Source: Gammaproteobacteria bacterium (GTDB lineage: Bacteria; Pseudomonadota; Gammaproteobacteria; Berkiellales; Berkiellaceae). From it: 8,164 nucleotides of DNA. Made by a program: the position numbers and the translations under genes. Position 1 is the first letter of the stretch. Each line of letters opens with the position of its first letter. The stretch lies in NCBI GenBank assembly GCA_016874315.1, contig VGTX01000040.1, forward strand, positions 1 to 8,164, given 5' to 3'. This document shows positions 1-5,657 of the stretch, in pieces. The notes under the pieces were generated by a model. That model made no database searches and was not told the DNA's origin. It worked only from the letters and a program-made list of their open reading frames with translations.

Positions 1-33
1 CAAAGTTAATGAATCGAGAGAGATTCGGTAAAA

Positions 34-1266
34 TTATACATTTTCATTATAACTGGATGAAAGACGCGAGATAACCATTGTACAGGAGAGATTGCCAAAC
101 ATATTGATGGCAGTGCGCACCATATCGAGAAATCTATCAAATCCAATGAGCAGTGCAAGCGAAGCTTCCGGAATGCCTAATGCAGCGAGAACCAGCATCA
201 AAGCAACTAAACAGCCTGAAGGCACACCAGCAATCCCGAGTGAAGTAAACCAGGATAATATAAATACATAGAGTTGCAGCTCAAGTGTTGCTGGAAGTCC
301 TGCAACATATGATAGATAAAGAGCCCCGAGTGTAACAAACATTGTTGTTCCGGCCATATTCACAGTGATACCAAGCGGCATAAGAAAGCGCGTTAAATCT
401 GATGACACATGACAATCATTTTCCAACACGTCTAAAGCCACTGGCAAAGCTACAACAGAAGAGCTGGTTGAAAAAGCGGAAACAAGAGCTGGATAAATCT
501 TTTGGAAAAACTCACCGACTGCAAAAGGAAGGAATCTTTTTGCAACGATTGTCAGTATCGTGACATAGGACAATACAACAGTAGCAAACATCATGATAAA
601 TGCGCTCAATGAATATATTGTATGCCAATTCATTTTTAATCCTGCATCCAATATCAGAGCAAATACTCCGATAGGCATTGCCTTCATCACAATGCGCACC
701 ATTTGCATAATGGCTTCGAGCAACAGGCTCAAACCAGATAAAAGAGGCGCTTCTGAACGTTGAGATTTTTTTAAAACGTATCCCAAGCAAGAACCAAAGA
801 ATAAGCCAAAAACAACGAGACCAACCATATCGAGCTCAACAAGAGCTTTAAAAATATTACGGGGGAAAAGCTTAAGCAACTGTGAACCAGAGGATACAGT
901 AGAATGAGCGATATGATGGACACTTGCATCATGAATAGAGTTTTGTGCAGGCAAAAGAATGGGCGCAGCGACTGTAAAAACAGAAAAAGCAAGGGCTGCT
1001 GCAAAAAATGTATTGAGCATAAAAATAACAATGACACGAGGAGCAAGGTCGGCCACATCATCACGGAGCGAAAGTTTTAAAGCTCCTGTAATAATCGACA
1101 CCACGATCAGAGGAGCAACCCCCATCATAAGTGCATTTAAGAACAGCTGCCCACCAAGTTGTGCAAAATTCTGTACTATAGAAACAAGCTGTTTGTCCTG
1201 GTAAGACAAAATCACAACTAAAAGAGTCGCTAATCCAATAGCATAAAGAAGATCTTTAGTCTTCAT
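34..1266 (-). CDS. Dicarboxylate/amino acid:cation symporter (DAACS/SLC1-like)
   Basis: This is a 410-residue inner-membrane secondary transporter of the glutamate/aspartate and C4-dicarboxylate symporter family, and its length is normal for that family. Seen: many hydrophobic helices; a serine-rich re-entrant loop (TSSS at residues 267-270, followed by VVALP); the unwound helix-7 motif NMAGTT at 303-308; a second hairpin containing AGVPSG at 346-351; and the helix-8 signature DRFLDMVRT at 377-385 with Asn388. By comparison with archaeal GltPh as I recall it, Asp381 (D394) and Arg384 (R397) match the residues that bind the substrate amino group and side-chain carboxylate. This favours aspartate, glutamate or a similar acidic substrate over a plain dicarboxylate. 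Odd: two usual cation-site aspartates are replaced, with Ala305 for D312 and Asn392 for D405, so coupling may differ from the Na+ model. The start is supported by a Shine-Dalgarno site and promoter upstream. The exact substrate is not resolved (GltP-, DctA- and SstT-like all remain possible). Confidence 0.93.
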   Translation of the reverse strand: MKTKDLLYAIGLATLLVVILSYQDKQLVSIVQNFAQLGGQLFLNALMMGVAPLIVVSIITGALKLSLRDDVADLAPRVIVIFMLNTFFAAALAFSVFTVAAPILLPAQNSIHDASVHHIAHSTVSSGSQLLKLFPRNIFKALVELDMVGLVVFGLFFGSCLGYVLKKSQRSEAPLLSGLSLLLEAIMQMVRIVMKAMPIGVFALILDAGLKMNWHTIYSLSAFIMMFATVVLSYVTILTIVAKRFLPFAVGEFFQKIYPALVSAFSTSSSVVALPVALDVLENDCHVSSDLTRFLMPLGITVNMAGTTMFVTLGALYLSYVAGLPATLELQLYVFILSWFTSLGIAGVPSGCLVALMLVLAALGIPEASLALLIGFDRFLDMVRTAINMFGNLSCTMVISRLSSSYNENV

Positions 1267-1273
1267 AAAGAGA

Positions 1274-1279
1274 TCCTTT
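1274..1279 (-). promoter_or_regulatory. Ribosome binding site of the symporter gene
   Basis: On the minus strand AAAGGA lies 7 nt before the ATG at 1266-1264. It fixes the start codon chosen for the symporter. Confidence 0.8.
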
Positions 1280-1300
1280 CAAATAAGAAATCGATTGTAT

Positions 1301-1329
1301 ATTGTATAAAACTCTCATCCTTATGACAA
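1301..1329 (-). promoter_or_regulatory. Sigma70-type promoter of the symporter gene
   Basis: Read on the minus strand, TTGTCA (1329-1324) is separated by exactly 17 nt from TACAAT (1306-1301). Each hexamer matches the TTGACA/TATAAT consensus at five of six positions. Transcription would start near 1294 and give a leader of roughly 28 nt that includes the Shine-Dalgarno site. This is the best promoter match in the window. No operator or riboswitch is apparent in the short leader. Confidence 0.65.
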
Positions 1330-1387
1330 CAAAATATCCTCAAATAGCCGCAAACTCAAAGACCTATGCACAATATTACTATCTATC

Positions 1388-1400
1388 TATAATTTATAAT
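1388..1400 (+). promoter_or_regulatory. Possible -10 elements for the 235-residue orphan gene
   Basis: Two perfect TATAAT hexamers follow one another at 1388-1393 and 1395-1400, 26-33 nt before the ATG at 1427. No convincing -35 hexamer sits 16-18 nt upstream of either, and neither has the TG of an extended -10. In AT-rich DNA such hexamers arise by chance, so the call rests on position. The rest of the 1267-1426 gap holds the divergent symporter promoter and no small gene that I can see. Confidence 0.35.
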
Positions 1401-1426
1401 GCAAATTATGGAATGCTCAACATAAT

Positions 1427-2134
1427 ATGACATTAACACACAATCTGATTGGATCGTTACCACCCCCTCTTCTTATTGACCATCGTCTCCTCAGCTCTGA
1501 AAATCAACACAACTTAATAGCCGGAATGTCTCACTTGAATTGGTCGTATGAGATGATGATTGCGGCCTGCTCACCACTGACACAAGAACAATCAGAAGAT
1601 TTGTTAACTGAATCGATGAACCGACTCATTACAAATTATCTTGATGATTCGAGCAAAATATCGATGTCTAAGGTCTTGGAGTCTTTATACAAAATCACAG
1701 GTCATCAACGAAATATCAACAACCAACTGAAGACAATTGAAGCGTGTTTTGAGCTATGCACAGTATTGCAGTATTATGCAGAAAACTATTCCATAGAGTA
1801 TTATATGAGCTTAAACAACACTCTCAGAAATATACGAAATGGCATTGATTGGATGATTGAATCAAATGAAATCACAGAGTTAAATATTGGTACTGTTTTA
1901 AATGTGATCTCACAATATTCAGATGCAATTCAGAAAGAGAGAGAATATCACGATCCGCAGTTAATAGAACGATTCATTCAAAAAATACAACTCAAATATC
2001 CAAAGATAGATCAATGTGAAGAAATCGAGCCTTTTAGGCAGTACTTAATTTCTGAGCCAAAACCAGTTGTACGATCGTTATTACGCAGGCAAAGAAATCA
2101 AACAAATCATAATCAACCTGGCAATCTTCCATAA
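1427..2134 (+). CDS. Orphan hypothetical protein, 235 residues, mostly helical
   Basis: I do not recognise this protein. It starts at the first ATG after the candidate -10 boxes and ends at TAA (2132-2134). No Shine-Dalgarno is well placed: the nearest GGA (1410-1412) is 14 nt from the ATG. Seen: a proline-containing N terminus (residues 8-20, LPPPLL), then long amphipathic stretches typical of an all-alpha fold (about 52-190). These are rich in Leu, Ile, Asn, Gln and Glu, with an aromatic patch at 115-126 (QYYAENYSIEYY). The tail, 212-231, is basic and polar and looks disordered. There is no signal peptide, no transmembrane helix and no catalytic motif. It is cytoplasmic or a type III/IV-secreted protein, but the sequence does not decide. 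The downstream gene converges on it with a 6-bp gap, so the two transcripts probably overlap. Its ordinary amino-acid composition and uninterrupted 236 codons argue that it is a real gene. Confidence 0.75.
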   Translation: MTLTHNLIGSLPPPLLIDHRLLSSENQHNLIAGMSHLNWSYEMMIAACSPLTQEQSEDLLTESMNRLITNYLDDSSKISMSKVLESLYKITGHQRNINNQLKTIEACFELCTVLQYYAENYSIEYYMSLNNTLRNIRNGIDWMIESNEITELNIGTVLNVISQYSDAIQKEREYHDPQLIERFIQKIQLKYPKIDQCEEIEPFRQYLISEPKPVVRSLLRRQRNQTNHNQPGNLP

Positions 2135-2140
2135 AACCAA

Positions 2141-5062
2141 TTACTCCACTTTGAGTTTCCGCACAACTGAATTCAAATCTTCAGGCATATAAGTTTGTGA
2201 GTAAATGATTAGCTTTGAGGGTGGTTGATTGGAGAACTCCACCTCAATGTCTTTGCAAAAAGCATTATACAGATCGAGCGAATTAGGCATTGAGAATATT
2301 ATTCGTTTCACTTCAGTAAATAATCGTTTTTTCTGCTGAGTAGAGTCTGAATTGAAATCACAGGCAAGAATTTCCGTTAAATGCTCGATAATATGTTGCA
2401 TATTTATATGCTGTAAGGATTGCGCTGCGATCAGGGAAATAAAAGAAGGAAGTCGCATCGAAGCCGCAATATCTATAATCTGATGAAGAGTCATGATGTT
2501 TTGATAAAAAAGATCTTGTGTTTTATTCAAAGCACCATTTTCATTAATAAGCATTTTTACTTGATTGTATATTGGCTGAATATTCACTTCGAGAGATAAG
2601 TGCTCTAGGTCACGATATTTTTTCAGAAGCTGCAGTTCTAGTTCATAATCCCCACTGATTTGACACCCCTGTTTTTCTAAATGAATACATCTATCCAGAA
2701 GAGATAACAAATTATTCTGAGCGATACGATGAAGTGATAGCTGAGCAAGTTTTTGAGGCATCTTCAAAGATAAAGGCCAAGAACCTGCGATCGAAAGAAT
2801 CAACGAATTGGACTCTATACATGCCAGATCGAGATTAAGCCTATCACAACTCATAATGGTACATAATTGCATATGAGAGCCTGGTCGTAATGGACTCTGT
2901 AATTTTGACAATTTAACAAATTCAATCACCTCTATTTTTTCAGGCAATTTTGGCAATACTTCAAGACTGGAAAGATTTGTTAAAACCAGACGACGCAAAG
3001 ACGCAGGAAAGGATTCGGGCATAATATACACCCACAAATTAGTAAAAGAGCTTATTGGGCAGTCCCATATATATTCAAATATTCGAAGCCCTTCTGGCAA
3101 AGGCACGCTAAACACGATATCGGAATTTTTAATTTTGATTTCTTCCGCAGATTTTGGCAAATGCGAAAAAACCATAGATTGAATGAGTCCAGCACGAATA
3201 TTAGTCAAATGCAAAACAGTTAAATACGGCGGCCATGCAAATGGTTCTAAATATGTTGCAGAGGGATGGCTGTAATTTGCAATAGTTAATTGAGTGAGCT
3301 TAAAACAATCTGCAAAAAATGGGATTACTTGGGGCTCAACAGTATCGATAGTCAGGGCACGCGTATATTTTGGTATAGGAACTTTTTGTTGCACTAACAA
3401 AGTGTTTGTAACAACGGCGATATTATCATACTCCTTTTGAAATCCATGGAGAATGTATAAGATTTTTAAAGAGAACAGATCGATAGCTTCAAGCCAGTCT
3501 CTGCGACGATATTTAAAATAAAAACTCTTAAAAATCTGAGAATACAGATCATCAAGAGTGACAAACATAAGTATTCTTACAGATCGGGTCAACGTATTTA
3601 GTACGCCGCTTGGATTATTTTGAAAATACGCATCGATCGGATACGAAACACGTTGTTTAAAAGAAGACATTGCCTCAATCAATCGTGAAAAAGTAACTCG
3701 ATCGTTTGTTGTGCTGCGTTTTTGTATTAAATCAGACAGATGATTGGAGTCAATGTCATATTGAATATAAGGTCTATTTAACAACTCTTGTGTGAGTTGT
3801 TTCTGCACAGCTTCGATTCGTACAGTAATGTGCTGCTCGGCATATCGATTAGCAAAAATGCTATACTCATTAATGCGCTCTTTTATTGAATATGTTTGAT
3901 AGAGCAAAAGATATTGAGCCACAGAAGTTGAATAGCCACTTAATTCACACTCTTGATCGTGTTCTGGGCATAAGATCAAATAATCTAAGGCCTCTAAGCG
4001 AGCTCTGTCATCATCGAACAGCCCAGGCATTGTCGCATGCTCCCATAGGTCATGAGAACACAAAAGCTCAACAACATCTTGATATGTAACTTTATCAAGC
4101 TTCGATAGAGTATTGTATGTTAATCGATGTACGATTTTCCAATCAACATTTTGTTCATGCTCGATAATAGCATCAACGCTTCTCCATGTTTGCTTCATAC
4201 CAATTGAACGTAATAACTCATAAATATATCGAATAACTGCATGACCATGCTCTACCTCTATTTCTGCGTCCTGAACTGAATGTTTGAAGGAAAATTCGGC
4301 ATACTTCAACATAATAACGAATATTGCAGCATCTATTTGTTCTTTCATGTTTTTTTTGGATTTGAGTACATATAACCAAGCTTCAAGTTCTATCAAACCT
4401 CGAAAAGGCTGGTTAATACAGCCTTTAGAGGAATATGGTGTAGATATGGTGTCAAATAATTCAAAATAATTGGTATTTTCCGATGCATAATCAAGAAGCT
4501 CATCGCATATTTCCAATATAATTTTTGAAGATGAAAAATGATGGCTATGACTAAGATTGGAGGCAATACGCGAAAACATTTCTCTCAACGCGGGCATGCG
4601 ATGCTGAGTCGACAGGTTTTTTAGTCTTAGTGTTAAATCATAGGATTTTTGACGAATCCAATCCTCAGGATGTTCTATTCCTTGGTGATTACAATCGACT
4701 TCTTCACTGAATTTTCTTGCAAGCATGACTACAGGATAGAACAGTACACGATCAATATAATATGAAAAAATATCGATACTTAATGTCCGATTCATTTTTT
4801 CGAAAAAAACTCCACAAAGATAATTTGTCACAAGAAATAATAAATCGAGTTCTAGCATCAGATAATTAATCATCACTATGAAAAGTGTGAGCTCCTTTAA
4901 GAAAGCGAATAGCAACATCATGATAGCAGTCATTATTCGAAATATAACTTTAATGGACTCTAGAATGGTATCATGATAAATATTTAATACTGTATTTATT
5001 TTATTGTTTTTAAACATAACTAATGACTGAGACAAAATGAAAATCCGATAAAAAGATTGCAT
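2141..5062 (-). CDS. Large hypothetical protein with N-terminal membrane segments and LRR-like C-terminal region
   Basis: This is a 973-residue protein that I cannot place in a named family. Seen, N to C: a short N-terminal region; two or three hydrophobic segments within about 37-84, suggesting membrane anchoring; a long, probably helical middle (about 110-560) without recognisable motifs; a region about 565-830 with repeated units of the form [LFWM]P-x-x-[LIA]-x-x-[LI]-x-[LIF]; and a helical tail (about 840-973). Repeat prolines fall at 611, 636, 656, 686, 707 and 769, giving steps of 20-30 residues and one gap of about three units. This resembles the LPX-type bacterial leucine-rich repeats of IpaH/SspH/YopM effectors, but degenerate. 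I see no NEL ubiquitin-ligase domain. The ATG at 5062 has no Shine-Dalgarno; Met16 (5017) is an alternative start, also without one. An A8 run on the coding strand (4357-4350) sits at about codons 236-238. Possible role: host-interaction or membrane-associated binding protein (inference). Confidence 0.82.
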   Translation of the reverse strand: MQSFYRIFILSQSLVMFKNNKINTVLNIYHDTILESIKVIFRIMTAIMMLLFAFLKELTLFIVMINYLMLELDLLFLVTNYLCGVFFEKMNRTLSIDIFSYYIDRVLFYPVVMLARKFSEEVDCNHQGIEHPEDWIRQKSYDLTLRLKNLSTQHRMPALREMFSRIASNLSHSHHFSSSKIILEICDELLDYASENTNYFELFDTISTPYSSKGCINQPFRGLIELEAWLYVLKSKKNMKEQIDAAIFVIMLKYAEFSFKHSVQDAEIEVEHGHAVIRYIYELLRSIGMKQTWRSVDAIIEHEQNVDWKIVHRLTYNTLSKLDKVTYQDVVELLCSHDLWEHATMPGLFDDDRARLEALDYLILCPEHDQECELSGYSTSVAQYLLLYQTYSIKERINEYSIFANRYAEQHITVRIEAVQKQLTQELLNRPYIQYDIDSNHLSDLIQKRSTTNDRVTFSRLIEAMSSFKQRVSYPIDAYFQNNPSGVLNTLTRSVRILMFVTLDDLYSQIFKSFYFKYRRRDWLEAIDLFSLKILYILHGFQKEYDNIAVVTNTLLVQQKVPIPKYTRALTIDTVEPQVIPFFADCFKLTQLTIANYSHPSATYLEPFAWPPYLTVLHLTNIRAGLIQSMVFSHLPKSAEEIKIKNSDIVFSVPLPEGLRIFEYIWDCPISSFTNLWVYIMPESFPASLRRLVLTNLSSLEVLPKLPEKIEVIEFVKLSKLQSPLRPGSHMQLCTIMSCDRLNLDLACIESNSLILSIAGSWPLSLKMPQKLAQLSLHRIAQNNLLSLLDRCIHLEKQGCQISGDYELELQLLKKYRDLEHLSLEVNIQPIYNQVKMLINENGALNKTQDLFYQNIMTLHQIIDIAASMRLPSFISLIAAQSLQHINMQHIIEHLTEILACDFNSDSTQQKKRLFTEVKRIIFSMPNSLDLYNAFCKDIEVEFSNQPPSKLIIYSQTYMPEDLNSVVRKLKVE
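4350..4357 (-). repeat. Homopolymer A8 (coding strand) inside the LRR-like gene
   Basis: Eight T on the plus strand read as eight A in the minus-strand gene, at Lys-Lys codons about 236-237. Runs of this length are prone to replication or transcriptional slippage. A single-base change would end the protein before the LRR-like region. Confidence 0.9.
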
Positions 5063-5072
5063 ATATGCATAT
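5058..5072. repeat. Overlapping perfect palindromes across the LRR-like gene's start codon
   Basis: TGCATATATGCA (5058-5069) and ATATGCATAT (5063-5072) are both perfect palindromes and share bases. The first contains the ATG at 5062-5060 of the minus-strand gene. They could be an operator or a small hairpin at the start codon, or merely reflect AT-rich alternating sequence. Confidence 0.5.
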
Positions 5073-5086
5073 AAATAATTCCGGAT

Positions 5087-5095
5087 ATCTTAACA
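5087..5095 (-). promoter_or_regulatory. Possible extended -10 promoter of the LRR-like gene
   Basis: The minus strand reads TGTTAAGAT, a TGn extended -10 with the hexamer TAAGAT (four of six to consensus), 25 nt before the ATG at 5062. The leader would be about 18 nt. No recognisable -35 is present 16-18 nt upstream. Confidence 0.35.
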
Positions 5096-5122
5096 TATTT
5101 TATAAAAATCATATATCTATTG

Positions 5123-5164
5123 ATGATAGAATATCCATACACTAACACTGAGCCATGATAGAAT
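5123..5164 (+). promoter_or_regulatory. Twin TGATAGAAT extended -10 elements in a 10-bp direct repeat upstream of csaA
   Basis: ATGATAGAAT occurs at 5123-5132 and again at 5155-5164, 32 bp apart, about three helical turns. Each copy contains TGATAGAAT, which fits the extended -10 pattern TGn-TATAAT with one mismatch. The downstream copy would give a csaA leader of about 48 nt that includes the Shine-Dalgarno. Neither copy has a clear -35. A related CATGATAAAT lies at 5181-5190. The pair may be tandem promoters or a repeated regulator site. The rest of the 5063-5218 gap shows no gene. Confidence 0.4.
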
Positions 5165-5207
5165 CTTTACACTTATGAGGCATGATAAATCGGCCGTGAT
5201 ATTGAAA

Positions 5208-5213
5208 AAGGAG
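5208..5213 (+). promoter_or_regulatory. Strong ribosome binding site of csaA
   Basis: AAGGAG ends 5 nt before the ATG at 5219 and is the strongest Shine-Dalgarno in the window. It settles the csaA start. Confidence 0.85.
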
Positions 5214-5218
5214 ATAAT

Positions 5219-5557
5219 ATGTCAACGATAAGCTATGAAGATTTTGACCGTGTAAATTTACGCTCAGGTGAAATCGTAAAAGTTGAGGAGTTTCTCAAAG
5301 CGAAAAAGCCAGCATTTAAGATATGGGCAGATTTTGGACCTGAGATTGGCATTCTGCAAACATCAGCGCAAGTCACTATTCATTATACAAAAGAGAGCCT
5401 TATTGGCCGTCAAATTGTAGGGTGTGTGAATTTAGGCGAGAAAAATATCGCTGGATTTATCTCTCAGTTTTTATTGTTAGGATTTCCCGATGAGAATAAT
5501 GCTGTTTGTTTATTGACCACCAAACCCAAAGTGCCTAATGGACAAAAATTGTTTTGA
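5219..5557 (+). CDS. csaA: CsaA-like tRNA-binding-domain protein
   Basis: This is a 112-residue cytoplasmic protein formed entirely of the OB-fold tRNA-binding domain also found at the C terminus of some methionyl-tRNA synthetases and in Arc1p/YgjH. Seen: the N-terminal strand pattern RVNLRSGEIVKVEE (residues 11-24), LQTSAQVT (46-53), GRQIVGCVNLGEKNIAGFISQ (63-83) and the terminal VPNGQKL (105-111). These match CsaA in order and spacing, and the length is typical. Known of the family: a homodimer that binds tRNA, and in Bacillus it has been proposed as an export-related chaperone. The physiological role in Gram-negatives is unsettled. The gene stands alone, divergent from the LRR-like gene and 100 bp before the next gene, which has its own promoter. 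The coding region is intact, and the TGA stop (5555-5557) lies inside a 12-bp palindrome. The main alternative is the related YgjH family. Confidence 0.88.
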   Translation: MSTISYEDFDRVNLRSGEIVKVEEFLKAKKPAFKIWADFGPEIGILQTSAQVTIHYTKESLIGRQIVGCVNLGEKNIAGFISQFLLLGFPDENNAVCLLTTKPKVPNGQKLF

Positions 5558-5564
5558 TATCAAA
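5553..5564. repeat. 12-bp palindrome over the csaA stop codon
   Basis: TTTGATATCAAA is a perfect palindrome. Its right half, TATCAA (5558-5563), can also pair with TTGATA at 5585-5590. No T-run follows, so it is not a convincing intrinsic terminator. A binding site or chance AT-rich symmetry are alternatives. Confidence 0.4.
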
Positions 5565-5609
5565 CAGTTGCTGGACGTTGAATCTTGATACACAACCTCA
5601 AAGTTCATG

Positions 5610-5618
5610 TGATATAAT
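5610..5618 (+). promoter_or_regulatory. Extended -10 promoter of the ankyrin-like gene
   Basis: TGATATAAT is a perfect TGn-TATAAT extended -10. Transcription would begin near 5625 and leave a leader of about 33 nt before the ATG at 5658. The expected -35 position holds no good hexamer; TTGATA (5585-5590) is 22 bp away, too far. Extended -10 promoters often lack a -35, so this is a reasonable call. Confidence 0.6.
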
Positions 5619-5657
5619 AGCATCATCAAATAGTCATGAGTTCCTTTAACATTCAAA

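Noticed and set aside
11..26. Inverted repeat GAATC/GATTC just after the symporter stop codon as a terminator
   Set aside because: The stem is only 5 bp with a 6-nt loop and no T-run follows on the minus strand.
512..1064. Short minus-strand open frames inside the symporter gene (512-790 and 771-1064)
   Set aside because: They overlap a clearly identified transporter in another frame, have no ribosome binding site and resemble no family.
959..1204. Plus-strand open frame of 81 codons opposite the symporter
   Set aside because: It is an antisense shadow of a well-supported gene, and its composition is that of a reversed membrane-protein sequence.
1427..2134. Dot/Icm-type E-block signal at the C terminus of the orphan protein
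   Set aside because: The only acidic cluster (Glu198-Glu201) is too far from the end, and the tail is basic.
2141..2650. NEL-type ubiquitin ligase domain in the C terminus of the LRR-like protein, suggested by a CxD (Cys936-Lys-Asp938)
   Set aside because: NEL domains extend a few hundred residues beyond the catalytic CxD, while only about 35 residues remain here.
3886..4469. Plus-strand open frames opposite the LRR-like gene (3886-4089 and 4284-4469)
   Set aside because: Short, without a Shine-Dalgarno, and fully contained in a 973-codon gene.
1700..4550. Homology between the orphan protein and the N-terminal helical part of the LRR-like protein
   Set aside because: Both are helical and rich in Tyr, Asn and Glu, but I could find no collinear run of matches by eye.
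5553..5590. Intrinsic terminator after csaA
   Set aside because: The TATCAA/TTGATA pairing has a 21-nt loop, a weak AT stem and no following T-run.
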